This document shows, one piece after another, positions 1-8,751 of a stretch of DNA of 43,954 nt. The notes under the pieces were generated by a model. The model ran no database searches, was not told where the DNA came from, and saw nothing but the letters and a program-made list of their open reading frames with translations. This stretch comes from Fidelibacterota bacterium (GTDB lineage Bacteria; Marinisomatota; Marinisomatia; SCGC-AAA003-L08; GCA-002719095). Positions within the stretch are counted from its first letter, which is position 1, and each line of letters opens with the position of its first letter. The translations under genes were made by a program, and so were the position numbers. The stretch is from positions 1 to 43,954 of the forward strand of contig PAHI01000060.1 of the NCBI GenBank assembly GCA_002705575.1, read 5' to 3'.

Positions 1-1
1 T

Positions 2-157
2 AAATCAGATGAGCCTGAAGCATCATCAACAGAGGATGTTAAATCAGATGAGCCTGAAGCATCATCAACAGAGGATGTTAAATCAGATGAGCCTGAAGCA
101 TCATCAACAGAGGATGTTAAATCAGATGAGCTTGAAGCATCATCAGAAGATGAAAAC
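2..157 (+). repeat. 39-bp in-frame tandem repeat (3 exact copies plus a diverged fourth)
   Basis: Units at 2-40, 41-79 and 80-118 are identical base for base. The fourth, from 119, starts the same but has one substitution (cct to ctt) and then diverges after about 27 bases. The period of 39 is a multiple of three, so it encodes a 13-residue acidic repeat and also leaves a second frame open, which produces a spurious long ORF read-through into rpsR. The array may extend upstream of the window. Confidence 0.95.
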
Positions 158-175
158 AACAAAAAGGAGATATAA
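2..175 (+). CDS. C-terminal tail of a truncated gene, probably ribosomal protein S6
   Basis: Only the 3' end of this gene lies in the window; the frame is open from the first base and stops at TAA 173-175. The visible 57 residues are a low-complexity acidic tail of 13-residue units ([13 protein letters not shown]), three identical and a fourth diverged, ending in ENNKKEI. There is no catalytic or binding motif. Its position two bases before rpsR and upstream of rplI matches the common bacterial order rpsF-rpsR-rplI, so S6 with an acidic C-terminal extension is most likely. A single-strand binding protein is the alternative, since ssb often sits here, but the tail lacks the usual hydrophobic tip (DDIPF type). 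The identity is inferred from position only. The rpsR ribosome binding site AAGGAG lies inside the last codons, so the two are probably translationally coupled. Confidence 0.6.
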   Translation, partial: KSDEPEASSTEDVKSDEPEASSTEDVKSDEPEASSTEDVKSDELEASSEDENNKKEI

Positions 176-176
176 T

Positions 177-410
177 ATGAGCTTAATAAACAATAAAAAG
201 ATTTGTCCTTTTAAAGAAGATCCTAAATTGATATCAAAAATAAATTATAAAGAATATATGTTTTTGAAAAAGTTTATTACTGAGCAAGGAAAAATTATTC
301 CTAGTTATGTAACAGGGGTATCCGCTAAATATCAAAGAAGATTAGCAAAAGAAATTAAAAAGGCGCGCAATATTGCATTGTTGCCTTATACAAACCTTAT
401 TAGCAAGTAA
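177..410 (+). CDS. rpsR: 30S ribosomal protein S18
   Basis: The 77-residue product is a component of the platform of the small ribosomal subunit, where S18 pairs with S6. The body carries the family signature around [18 protein letters not shown] followed by the basic helix [20 protein letters not shown]. Length is typical. I start it at ATG 177 because a strong AAGGAG lies just upstream (164-169) and the protein then begins like other S18s ([15 protein letters not shown]). The frame is open further upstream only because the 39-bp repeats of the preceding gene happen to be free of stops. The gene lies two bases after the preceding stop and 15 bases before rplI, in one operon. Confidence 0.96.
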   Translation: MSLINNKKICPFKEDPKLISKINYKEYMFLKKFITEQGKIIPSYVTGVSAKYQRRLAKEIKKARNIALLPYTNLISK

Positions 411-425
411 TTAAAAGGAGTTAAA

Positions 426-878
426 ATGAAAGTTATACTAATTCAAGATGTTGATAATTTGGGCAAAATGGGAGACAGTGTAAATGTCAAAGATGGATAT
501 GCAAGAAATTTTTTAATTCCAAGAAATTTAGCATTATTTGCAAGTAAGGAAAACAAGACATCTATTGATCAAATATTAAAACAAAAAGAGCTGAAATATG
601 CAAAAGAAAGAAGCAATTTAGAGGCACTATTTAATGTTTTAAATAAACTAACATTAAAGTTTTCACTACAAGCGGGAGAAGAAGGAAAATTATTTGGCTC
701 TGTGACTTCTCAAATGATTAGCGATGAGCTTATAAGTCAAAATCTTAAGGTTGACAAAAAAGAGATTGAATTAGACGAACCAATTAAGTCTGTGGGCAGC
801 CATAAAGTTAGTGTTAATTTAGGAGAAGATTTGGTGGCGTCAATAAAAATAAAAGTAAATGAAAAGTCAAGTTCGTAG
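426..878 (+). CDS. rplI: 50S ribosomal protein L9
   Basis: The 150-residue product is ribosomal protein L9, which binds 23S rRNA near the base of the L1 stalk. It shows the classic N-terminal domain (MKVILIQDVDNLGKMGD, then VKDGYARNFLIPRNLA), a long connecting helix rich in Lys and Glu, and a C-terminal domain with GKLFGSVTSQMI. Length matches the family. Start ATG 426 follows AAGGAG at 415-420. It is the third gene of the ribosomal operon and ends 30 bases before priA, which may be co-transcribed. Confidence 0.97.
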   Translation: MKVILIQDVDNLGKMGDSVNVKDGYARNFLIPRNLALFASKENKTSIDQILKQKELKYAKERSNLEALFNVLNKLTLKFSLQAGEEGKLFGSVTSQMISDELISQNLKVDKKEIELDEPIKSVGSHKVSVNLGEDLVASIKIKVNEKSSS

Positions 879-908
879 AATTAATAAAGTGTAGAAAATA
901 GTTAAGAT

Positions 909-3113
909 ATGTATGCAGAGGTCTATCTACCAATAGCTGTTAACCATACATTTTCCTATCTAATCCCTGAAAAATTAGAAAAAGATATTAAAAAAGGTAC
1001 TCTTGTGGGGCTTCCCTTTGGTCGAAGAACTGCAATTGGTTACGTTAATAATATTGTTCAAAACAAAGAATACTTGGGAAAAATAAAGTCTATTGACGCT
1101 ATTTTCTCAAACAGTATTAAAGAAAACCAAGATATCATAGAATTAATTGACTGGATGAGTCGTTATTATTTAACCTCTAAGGGCTTGGTTGTTAAAAGCA
1201 TATTTCCATTTTTGTTTTCCAGAGATTTTAAAAACCTTAAAAAAGAGAAAGAATTTATTATAACAAATTTGGGTAAAAAAACATTAGAGGCTAAGCAGGT
1301 AAAAGGTCTATCTAGAAAACGTATTTTAGAATCTATTAAATTAGAAGAAAGTTTTATTAGTTTGAAAAAATTAAAAGATAAAATTCAGACATCTAATGAT
1401 AGTATCAAGACATTATTAAGAGACAAATATATATCTGTTAAAGAAAGCTCAATTACTTATGATCCGCTTTTAGAGGTTAGAGTTCCTAACAGAGTTCCAC
1501 AGCTTAAATTATCTAAAGAACAGGATAAAATATTTAAAGAGCTAGAAACCAAAATTAATAATGATTGTTTCTCTGTCAACTTAATCCATGGTGTTACTGG
1601 TAGTGGAAAAACAGAAATATATATAAAGTTAGTAGAAAAATTATTAAAACAAAATAAGACAGCTTTAATTTTAGTTCCTGAAATTGTACTTACACCTGAG
1701 ACAGCAAAAAGATTTAAGCTATATTTTCGTAGTCAGGTTGGAATATGGAATAGCGGAATGACAAATTCCGAAAAAAAATGGACGTGGAATAATTTAAAGA
1801 ATCAAAATCTTAAAATTATTATTGGTACTAGAAGCTCAGTATTTTTGCCTATTAAAAACTTGTCGTTAATAATTGTTGATGAAGAGCATGATGCCTCATA
1901 TAAGCAAGCTGAGGGTATGCCGGCGTATAATGCTCGTGATATTGCTATTATTAGATCTAAGAACTTAAATATTCCTGCAATATTAGGTAGCGCAACACCA
2001 AGTATTGAATCCTATTATAATAGTTCTAAAGGTAAATATAATTTATTTGAATTAATGGAACGCTATGGTTCGGCAACATATCCATCTGTTGAATTAGTTA
2101 ATATGTTTGATGAAGAAAATAAAGATCAGATTTTCAGTCAGAAACTTTTAGATAGCATTAATAGTCGACTGAGAAAGAAAGAGCAGATAATTTTGCTTCA
2201 TAATAGACGAGGATATGCGTCGATGCTGTATTGCTCGGAATGTGGGTATGTTTTTACTTCTTCTAAGACAAGCGTGCCTTTAACTTATCACAAAACATAC
2301 AACCAGCTAGTGTGTCATCATACCGATGAAAGATATTCTATTCCTGAAAAATGCATAGATTGTGGTAGTAATAAATTATTATTTAAAGGGATTGGAACTG
2401 AACAGATTGAAGCTGAACTTAGCAAGTTTTTCCCCAGTGCAAGAATTTCAAGATTTGATGCGGATAGCACATCTAAAAAAAATGCATATAAGCAAATATT
2501 AAAAGATTTTGATGATTATAAATCAGATATATTAATTGGGACCCAAATGGTTTCTAAGGGCTTTGATTTTCATAATGTAACCTTAGTAGGAGTACTTAAT
2601 GCTGACATAGGATTATTTTCACCAGATTTTAGATCTAGTGAAAGAATTTTTCAGCTATTATATCAAGTGTGTGGTAGATCAGGAAGAGGAGAAAAAAAAG
2701 GTAAAGCCATTATTCAAAGTTATAATACAAACGATCCATATATAATGAGTTCTTCAATTATGGATACTAAAAAATATTACAATATACTTATGGCAGACCG
2801 GTTAGAGTTGGACTATCCTCCATTTTCAAAAATTATTAGAATATTGTTAAAAGGTAAAAATATCAAAGATCTTGAAAAGACAATGAACCCAATAATTAAT
2901 TTTTTAAATGAAAATAAATTTACTGTTCTGGGTCCTACTTTAGCTCCTATAGAAAAAATTAACAATTTATATCGCTATCATATTATAGTAAAAAGCGATA
3001 AACCATTAAGATTGCAAGATGCTTATTTAAAAAACAAAAAATTAAACGATTATTTATCTAAATTAAAAAGAGTTCGATATCAATTTGATATTGACCCGTT
3101 ATCATTGTTATAA
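909..3113 (+). CDS. priA: Primosomal protein N' (replication restart helicase PriA), one zinc site apparently lost
   Basis: PriA recognises stalled replication forks and reloads the replicative helicase. The 734-residue protein has the N-terminal 3'-DNA-binding domain, Walker A GVTGSGKTE near residue 230, the DEEH box in VDEEHDASYK near 322, GSATPS, and the C-terminal helicase motifs around GTQMVSKGFDF and QVCGRSGRG. The inserted zinc region normally holds eight cysteines. Here C442/C445 and C482/C485 are present, C469 remains, but the positions of the third, fourth and sixth cysteines are S451, T454 and T472. In known PriA structures the outer four cysteines bind one zinc and the inner four the other, so one site should persist and the other should be lost. 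No good ribosome binding site is visible; the ATG start gives the usual MYAEVYLPIAV N-terminus. Confidence 0.95.
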   Translation: MYAEVYLPIAVNHTFSYLIPEKLEKDIKKGTLVGLPFGRRTAIGYVNNIVQNKEYLGKIKSIDAIFSNSIKENQDIIELIDWMSRYYLTSKGLVVKSIFPFLFSRDFKNLKKEKEFIITNLGKKTLEAKQVKGLSRKRILESIKLEESFISLKKLKDKIQTSNDSIKTLLRDKYISVKESSITYDPLLEVRVPNRVPQLKLSKEQDKIFKELETKINNDCFSVNLIHGVTGSGKTEIYIKLVEKLLKQNKTALILVPEIVLTPETAKRFKLYFRSQVGIWNSGMTNSEKKWTWNNLKNQNLKIIIGTRSSVFLPIKNLSLIIVDEEHDASYKQAEGMPAYNARDIAIIRSKNLNIPAILGSATPSIESYYNSSKGKYNLFELMERYGSATYPSVELVNMFDEENKDQIFSQKLLDSINSRLRKKEQIILLHNRRGYASMLYCSECGYVFTSSKTSVPLTYHKTYNQLVCHHTDERYSIPEKCIDCGSNKLLFKGIGTEQIEAELSKFFPSARISRFDADSTSKKNAYKQILKDFDDYKSDILIGTQMVSKGFDFHNVTLVGVLNADIGLFSPDFRSSERIFQLLYQVCGRSGRGEKKGKAIIQSYNTNDPYIMSSSIMDTKKYYNILMADRLELDYPPFSKIIRILLKGKNIKDLEKTMNPIINFLNENKFTVLGPTLAPIEKINNLYRYHIIVKSDKPLRLQDAYLKNKKLNDYLSKLKRVRYQFDIDPLSLL

Positions 3114-3149
3114 TTTTTGTATATTTTAATGCAAACAAAAGAGAGAGTT

Positions 3150-3641
3150 ATGAAGAAGATTGTTTTAATGTGTTTATTTGGCTTGATGTTCGCAGATACT
3201 GTTTATTATCAAGATACCCCAAATTCAAAAATTTTAAAAATTGAAGAAGTAATAATTGAAAAAAAAGATGAGTATAATATTTATTATAAAAAGATAAATC
3301 AAGAAAAAAGCAGCTTTATTGCCATTGATAAAGTAAACAGAATTGAAGACGAAAATGGAGATATCATAACACAAATCAGCTTTAATAGTATTAGTAGTAA
3401 TGCTCATATTAGACCTAATTCAGGAACACATTTAAAAAAAACAGCTGATTATTTTGGTTTTTCAAGGATATCTCAATTTTGTTCTTTAGCATTCCTGAGT
3501 GGAGGAACTAATACTTTAGAGTTAGCTGTTTTTTTTAGTTTATTATCAATGGGATTTGATGCAGTTGCAATCTCAGAACTGAAAGCAGCTGGCGTTTTAC
3601 TTGAAATTGAGCAACAAGAAAACAAGCCGAATAATGAATAA
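3150..3641 (+). CDS. Exported protein of unknown function
   Basis: I do not recognise this family. From ATG 3150, preceded by GAGAGAG, the 163-residue product begins with a signal peptide (MKKIVLMCLFGLMFA, probable cleavage before DTVYYQD). The mature part has a charged, beta-strand-like region with many Lys and Glu, resembling short secreted proteins that describe 'cell-envelope' modules, and then a hydrophobic segment near residues 125-150 (LAFLSGGTNTLELAVFFSLL) that could be a membrane helix. The frame is open 33 bases further upstream, but that would put extra residues before the signal peptide. It overlaps the next gene by 8 bases, so the two are probably an envelope-related pair. Follows priA by 36 bases. 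Confidence 0.6.
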   Translation: MKKIVLMCLFGLMFADTVYYQDTPNSKILKIEEVIIEKKDEYNIYYKKINQEKSSFIAIDKVNRIEDENGDIITQISFNSISSNAHIRPNSGTHLKKTADYFGFSRISQFCSLAFLSGGTNTLELAVFFSLLSMGFDAVAISELKAAGVLLEIEQQENKPNNE

Positions 3642-4479
3642 ACTCTTTCCCATATTGGCTTTATCTTTTGTTTTATCGCAGGGTAATTATCAGATTCTTT
3701 CTACATGTACAAATTTTAATAATATATTTAAGGTTCCAGAGTTTTATGAAAGCAAAGAATATATGATTTTTAATTCTTCTTTACCTGCAGGTGTTAATAT
3801 ATTTTCTGTTACTGCCTCATCAGGCCTACTAAAAAAACTATCCCTGAAAAATTTATATTTTTTAACTTTGAAAAACATCAATTATGGAAGATTAAGAGAT
3901 AATATAACGAACTATAGTTTTGGAGCAAAAGAGTCTCTTATAGAGATAAGTCTATTAAAAAAGAAAGTTCAAAAACAAACAGATATTATGTTTAGTATGG
4001 GATATTTAAAGAGCTCAATAGATATATTTGACTCTGAAGCTATTTATATTAGTCTGAAAAGTAGGTCTGAAGTTTTCAAAGATGATGTTATTACATTTAG
4101 CTTAGATAACTTTGGGAAAGTTATTAACAATTATCATAATGATAATATTGGTCTTCCAGAAACTATAAATATATCATATACAATAAATGATAAATCTCCT
4201 TTTTCGACTTTTTTGAGTTATAAAAAACGTCTAGACTTTGAAAGTGAGATATTGCATGGAACTATTAATATAAAAGTTAATCAAAAATTAGATGTTTACA
4301 TTTCTACGCATAGCAATAGATCTGATTTGTTTTATGGCGACTATATCCAAAAAATAATTGCTGGAACAAGTATAGGTTTTGGATATTATAGCGGTAGTAA
4401 TTTATTTAATTTAGCGATTCAGGATTTAGGTGCGGCAGGTCAATCCACTTCTATTTCTTTCTCGAAAGTTATTTTATGA
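3634..4479 (+). CDS. Exported protein of unknown function, possibly an outer-membrane barrel
   Basis: Unrecognised. From ATG 3634 the product is 281 residues, starting with a signal peptide (MNKLFPILALSFVLSQG). The rest consists of alternating hydrophobic and polar stretches with many aromatic residues and short turns (for example YGDYIQKIIAGTSIGFGYYSG near the C-terminus), and it ends SISFSKVIL. This pattern resembles an outer-membrane beta-barrel or a PorV/UPF0164-like protein, but I cannot confirm that. The start overlaps the stop of the preceding exported gene by 8 bases, indicating coupling. The last 11 bases overlap the 3' end of kbl on the other strand. Confidence 0.6.
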   Translation: MNKLFPILALSFVLSQGNYQILSTCTNFNNIFKVPEFYESKEYMIFNSSLPAGVNIFSVTASSGLLKKLSLKNLYFLTLKNINYGRLRDNITNYSFGAKESLIEISLLKKKVQKQTDIMFSMGYLKSSIDIFDSEAIYISLKSRSEVFKDDVITFSLDNFGKVINNYHNDNIGLPETINISYTINDKSPFSTFLSYKKRLDFESEILHGTINIKVNQKLDVYISTHSNRSDLFYGDYIQKIIAGTSIGFGYYSGSNLFNLAIQDLGAAGQSTSISFSKVIL

Positions 4480-5638
4480 TACCTAGTTCTTTTCCTGACT
4501 TTGCAAATGCTTCAATAGCATAGTTAAGATTATCTTTAGAATGTGATGCACTTATTTGTACCCGTATTCTTGCCTGATCTTTTGGTACAACTGGATATGA
4601 AAAGCTAATCACATAGATTCCTTGATTTAGTAAACTTTCTGATAATTTTTTAGCTAGCTGTGCATCATAAAGCATTATGGGAGTTATAGGATGTACTCCA
4701 TCTTTAATATCATACCCCAATAGTTTGATCTCTTTTCTAAAGAATAATGTGTTTTGCTCAAGTGTGTCTCTCATTTCTGTTGATTTTTCTAAAATATCAA
4801 GAACCGCAATTGATGCAGAAACAATAGAAGGAGCAACTGAATTACTAAAAAGATAAGGCCTTGATTTTTGTCTGAGCATATCAATAACATCAGCTTTTGC
4901 AGAAGTAAAACCTCCTGAGGCACCTCCGAGAGCTTTTCCTAAGGTCGAAGTTATAATATCAACATCGTTAATAACATTGCAGTATTCAATGGAACCTCGT
5001 CCTGTTGGACCAAAAAACCCAGTTGCATGAGAATCATCTACATGCACCAGTGCGTTATACTTTCTGGCAAGATTACAAATTTCTTCTAATTTAGCTACGT
5101 AACCATCCATAGAAAAAACACCATCAGTTGTAATTAACCGATGATTATAGTTTTGTGTTTCTCTTAAAATTGATTCTAATTCTTTCATGTTTGAATGTTT
5201 ATAACGATAGCGCTTTGCCTTGCAAAGCCTCACTCCATCTATTATGCTGGCATGATTTAATTCATCGGAAATAATTACGTCATGATCATTTAACAAAGTT
5301 TCAAAAAGGCCTCCATTTGCATCAAAACAGGAAGTATATAAAATAGTATCTTCCTTTTTTAAAAATGATGAAATTTTATTTTCCAATTTTTTGTGGATTG
5401 ATTGTGTTCCACATATAAATCGTACAGAACTTAACCCAAATCCCCATTTTTCAATTCCATTAATTGCAGCTTTAATTACTGCTGGATGATTAGATAGCCC
5501 AAGGTAATTATTTGCACAAAAATTAAGAACTTTTTTTCCATTTACTTGAATAGTTGAGCTTTGAGGAGAATCTATAACTCTTTCATCTTTGTAAAGTCCC
5601 TGATTTTTGATATCATCTAAATCATTCTTTAAATACAT
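4469..5638 (-). CDS. kbl: Glycine C-acetyltransferase (2-amino-3-ketobutyrate CoA ligase)
   Basis: This PLP enzyme cleaves 2-amino-3-oxobutyrate with CoA to glycine and acetyl-CoA, the second step of threonine breakdown. The 389-residue protein belongs to the alpha-oxoamine synthase family. Visible marks are NFCANNYLGLSNHP near the N-terminus, SSVRFICGTQ, the cofactor-binding DDSHATGFFG, and the PLP lysine in STLGKALGGASGG. Length is as expected (about 395-400). It lies two bases after the threonine dehydrogenase gene, so both are clearly one operon. Its 3' end overlaps the facing unknown gene by 11 bases. 8-amino-7-oxononanoate synthase is a paralogous alternative, but the neighbour decides for Kbl. 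Confidence 0.95.
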   Translation of the reverse strand: MYLKNDLDDIKNQGLYKDERVIDSPQSSTIQVNGKKVLNFCANNYLGLSNHPAVIKAAINGIEKWGFGLSSVRFICGTQSIHKKLENKISSFLKKEDTILYTSCFDANGGLFETLLNDHDVIISDELNHASIIDGVRLCKAKRYRYKHSNMKELESILRETQNYNHRLITTDGVFSMDGYVAKLEEICNLARKYNALVHVDDSHATGFFGPTGRGSIEYCNVINDVDIITSTLGKALGGASGGFTSAKADVIDMLRQKSRPYLFSNSVAPSIVSASIAVLDILEKSTEMRDTLEQNTLFFRKEIKLLGYDIKDGVHPITPIMLYDAQLAKKLSESLLNQGIYVISFSYPVVPKDQARIRVQISASHSKDNLNYAIEAFAKSGKELGIIK

Positions 5639-5640
5639 TG

Positions 5641-6654
5641 TTATATCTCAATTATTTTTTTTGATTTAAGGTGAGGAATGAAATATTCACTAAAAGCTGT
5701 ATCTAAATTATATTTAGGCTTCCAATCCCAATCATAAAGAGCCTTTGAACAATCAACAGTAGAAGGCCAACCGTCAATCATATTCTGTCTTTTTTCATTA
5801 ATATCGTATGTTATTTTAAAATCTTTATAATAAATTTTGATTTTAGCAAGAAATTCAGCAACCGTTGGACTAAAAGCAGAAATATTATAAATGTAGTTTT
5901 TTAAATTTTTTCTCTCAGTCTTCATTAATTTTATAGTTGCTTCGATTGCATCGGACATTACCATAAAAGGTAGCTGTGATTCTGAATTAACAAAACAAGA
6001 ATAGGTTTTATTTTTAGCTGCTGCATGTAACATATCAGGTAGATAGTCACTTGTACCACCACTTGGATTTGTTGAAATACTAATTAAACCCGGAAATCGA
6101 ATTGATCTAAAATCAAGCATCCCAGGATGATAGTCTTTTGATAGGCGGTGATAATTTTTTGAGAAATATACACCTAATTGCTCACAATATAATTTATTGA
6201 TTCCATAAATCGTTTTTGGATTTAAAAACTCTTCTTCTTTAATAGGTTGGTTATAACCACGGTTAATTCCACCATAAATAGCAATTGAGCTTGGGAAAAA
6301 AAACTTAACAGGTTTTGCTGACATTACTGCCTGATCAATTGCAAGTTTAATTAAATTTACTGTTCCGTTTACATTAACATCATTTGCTATTATAGGAGAG
6401 AATTCAGCCTTTGTACTTAGTATTGCAGCTAAATGATAAATTTCATCAATTTCGTAGTCCGCATTAATATTTTCTAAAAGTTCTTTATCTAAAATACTTC
6501 CAGTAATATGATTAAAAACTTTATTTTGATTATTAGTGGGCTGTAAATCAAGAGAAACAATTGCTTTATCTTGATGTTTTGCAAAGCAATCAATTAGATT
6601 TTTTCCAATCTCTCCATTTGAACCAGTAATTAAAATGACCTTTTTGCGCGACAT
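5641..6654 (-). CDS. tdh: L-threonine 3-dehydrogenase, SDR (epimerase-like) type
   Basis: Oxidises L-threonine to 2-amino-3-oxobutyrate with NAD+. The 337-residue protein is an extended short-chain dehydrogenase with the nucleotide-binding GSNGEIG near residues 11-17 and the catalytic YxxxK in IYGINK. The sequence following it, with RFPGLIS and the C-terminal WPSTVDCSKALYDWDWKP, is typical of the SDR-type threonine dehydrogenases, which are unrelated to the zinc-dependent E. coli enzyme. Assignment beyond the generic epimerase family rests on these marks and on the directly following kbl. Start ATG 6654; the 44 bases to the divergent gene must hold both promoters. Confidence 0.9.
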   Translation of the reverse strand: MSRKKVILITGSNGEIGKNLIDCFAKHQDKAIVSLDLQPTNNQNKVFNHITGSILDKELLENINADYEIDEIYHLAAILSTKAEFSPIIANDVNVNGTVNLIKLAIDQAVMSAKPVKFFFPSSIAIYGGINRGYNQPIKEEEFLNPKTIYGINKLYCEQLGVYFSKNYHRLSKDYHPGMLDFRSIRFPGLISISTNPSGGTSDYLPDMLHAAAKNKTYSCFVNSESQLPFMVMSDAIEATIKLMKTERKNLKNYIYNISAFSPTVAEFLAKIKIYYKDFKITYDINEKRQNMIDGWPSTVDCSKALYDWDWKPKYNLDTAFSEYFIPHLKSKKIIEI

Positions 6655-6698
6655 ATATATATATTAAATTAGATTAACGTTTAAACTAAGATAATTCT

Positions 6699-7574
6699 AT
6701 GTCTAAAATTATATTGAAAACAATATTTTTATTTTTTTTGTCATCTTGCGCAGATGATACTATTCAATCTAATCCAACAGGTGGATCAAATAATATAAAT
6801 AATTTAGATGTTATAACTTGGAATCTTCAAAATTTTCCTAAAAACTCACAAACGAAATCGCAGCTTATAGCGTTAATTAATCAATTAGAGGGAATTGATA
6901 TAATTGCATTGCAAGAAATAGAGAGCTCTATACATCTAAATTCAATTGCATCCTTTCTAGGCCAAAATTGGATTGCATATAGATATGAAAATAGTGACTA
7001 TGGAGAGCTCTCATATTTAATTAATATTGATACTGTTGATTTTCAAAGCCCCTATTCAATTCTTAATGGACAAGAATACTTTTTTGCATACAGACCACCA
7101 TATGTTTTGGAAATTACTTTTAATAATGAGCTCTTTGTTATAATCAATATACATTTTAAGTGTTGCGATGATAGCAATCAAGACTCTTATCGTAGAGAGC
7201 AGGCATCAATATTGTTACATAATTATATTCAAAATAATTTTAATAATGATAATGTTATAGTTGTAGGAGATTTCAACGATGATTTAATCGACAGCAATAA
7301 TGTTTTTGAGGTTTTTTTAAATGATTCAGAAAATTACCTTTTTGCTGACTTTCCAATGGCAGAACAATCGGCTTATTGGGACTACTGGTCTTTTCCAACC
7401 TGGCCGAGTCATTTGGATCATATTTTGATTACGAGTGAACTTTTTGATGAATACAACATAGATGATTCTTATTGCAGAACATTATTGATGGATGATTATT
7501 TTTTAGATTGGGATCAGTATGATTTATATATTTCAGATCATCGTCCTGTAATATTGTCAATTAATATTAATTAG
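6699..7574 (+). CDS. Lipoprotein of the endonuclease/exonuclease/phosphatase family
   Basis: The 291-residue protein begins with a lipoprotein signal (FLFFLSSC; lipobox cysteine near residue 17), so it is probably anchored in the outer or inner membrane facing the periplasm. The rest is the metal-dependent EEP fold: VITWNLQNFP, DIIALQEIES with the metal-binding Glu, VVGDFNDD with the catalytic Asp/Asn pair, and the C-terminal SDHRPVI with the catalytic Asp-His. The substrate cannot be told from sequence; DNA, RNA, nucleotides or phospholipid head groups are all used by relatives. The gene is alone on its strand, divergent from tdh, and its last 8 bases overlap coaBC tail to tail. Confidence 0.88.
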   Translation: MSKIILKTIFLFFLSSCADDTIQSNPTGGSNNINNLDVITWNLQNFPKNSQTKSQLIALINQLEGIDIIALQEIESSIHLNSIASFLGQNWIAYRYENSDYGELSYLINIDTVDFQSPYSILNGQEYFFAYRPPYVLEITFNNELFVIINIHFKCCDDSNQDSYRREQASILLHNYIQNNFNNDNVIVVGDFNDDLIDSNNVFEVFLNDSENYLFADFPMAEQSAYWDYWSFPTWPSHLDHILITSELFDEYNIDDSYCRTLLMDDYFLDWDQYDLYISDHRPVILSININ

Positions 7575-8751
7575 TAATTGATTTCCATATAAAATCTGCA
7601 ATTCTAATTTTTGTATCAACTTCAGACTTCATTTTTTGTCCAGATGATGAAAAAATGGTGACCTGATTAGTATCTACATCAAATCCCTTATCAATGTTAT
7701 TAGCAGTATTTAGAACAATAAAATCTAACCCTTTTTCTTTCATTTTATTAAGTGCATTTTTTTCTTTGTTTTCTAATTCTAGTGCAAAACCAATTATAGA
7801 TGCAGATGTTTTAGGTGTTATTTCTTTTAGAATATCAATGGTTGGGACTAGTTCAATTTTCAAAACTTCTGATGTTTTTTTTAATTTTCCTTTATACGAT
7901 TTATTTAACTTATAATCTCCAACTGCAGCATTCATAACAAGATAGTCAACTTCGAGCTTTTTATTTATTTCATTTAACATCTCATCGGCAGTTTTAATAT
8001 TAATAGTTTTAATTCCAGAAAGGGTTTTTAATCTTGTTGGACCTGTAATAAGAGTCACTTCCCCACCTAAATTACGGGCAGATTCAGCAATTGCAAATCC
8101 CATTTTACCACTAGATCTATTTGATATAAAGCGAACACTATCCAAGGGTTCTTGAGTGGGCCCAGCTGTTACTAAAATCTTTTTATTTTTTAGTGGTAGC
8201 TTAATGTTAAAAGCTTCTCTTATAACATTTAAAATTAATGAATTATTTGGCAGCCTGCCTCTACCTTCATGAAGGCTGGCCAACTTACCCTCTTCAGGCT
8301 CAACAACAATTTTGTTTCTGTCTCGCAAATTTTTAACAGACCCTATAATAGCTTTATTCCTCCACATTTTATAATTCATTGCAGGAAAAAAAATAGTAGG
8401 TTGTTCACATATTGAAAGTGAAAGAGACAGTGCATCATCCGCAATACCATTAGAGGCTTTCGATAAAATATTGGCAGTTGCAGGAAGAACTAAAACAAGA
8501 TCTACCTTAAAGGCTAAGTTGATATGCTCTAATCCCGGGTTTGGATTTTTATCAAAAATACTATCTATAATAGGATTATTGGTAAGTGCTGCAATTGTAG
8601 TTTTTCCTATAAATTCCAATGCAGATTCTGTCATAATTGCTTGTACATTAGCTCCTTCTTTGCGAAGTATTCGAATTATATCACATACTTTATAAGCGGC
8701 AATTGAGCCTGTAATTCCAATTAAAATATTTTTATTCTTTAGCTCTTTCAT
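7567..8751 (-). CDS. coaBC: Bifunctional phosphopantothenoylcysteine decarboxylase / phosphopantothenate-cysteine ligase
   Basis: Carries out two successive steps of coenzyme A synthesis. The N-terminal half is the flavoprotein decarboxylase (CoaC): ITGSIAAYK, the active-site His in LEHINLAF, ATANILSKASNGIADD and PAMNYKMW. The position of the classic catalytic Cys of the substrate clamp (ACGxxGxGR) reads LASLHEGRGRL, i.e. Ser, as I recall from Bacteroidota homologues. The C-terminal half is the ligase (CoaB): TAGPTQEPLDSVRFIS, NRSSGKMG and MNAAVGDYK. The 394-residue length is typical. It is the last gene of the grx-methyltransferase-coaBC operon, with a 4-base overlap to the methyltransferase, and 8 bases of convergent overlap with the lipoprotein gene. 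Confidence 0.95.
   Translation of the reverse strand: MKELKNKNILIGITGSIAAYKVCDIIRILRKEGANVQAIMTESALEFIGKTTIAALTNNPIIDSIFDKNPNPGLEHINLAFKVDLVLVLPATANILSKASNGIADDALSLSLSICEQPTIFFPAMNYKMWRNKAIIGSVKNLRDRNKIVVEPEEGKLASLHEGRGRLPNNSLILNVIREAFNIKLPLKNKKILVTAGPTQEPLDSVRFISNRSSGKMGFAIAESARNLGGEVTLITGPTRLKTLSGIKTINIKTADEMLNEINKKLEVDYLVMNAAVGDYKLNKSYKGKLKKTSEVLKIELVPTIDILKEITPKTSASIIGFALELENKEKNALNKMKEKGLDFIVLNTANNIDKGFDVDTNQVTIFSSSGQKMKSEVDTKIRIADFIWKSITN

Noticed and set aside
9..176. Long ORF reading through the repeats into rpsR ([13 protein letters not shown] repeats)
   Set aside because: It is open only because the 39-bp unit is a multiple of three without stops in this frame. The acidic frame of the upstream gene is the real one, and rpsR has its own ribosome binding site before ATG 177.
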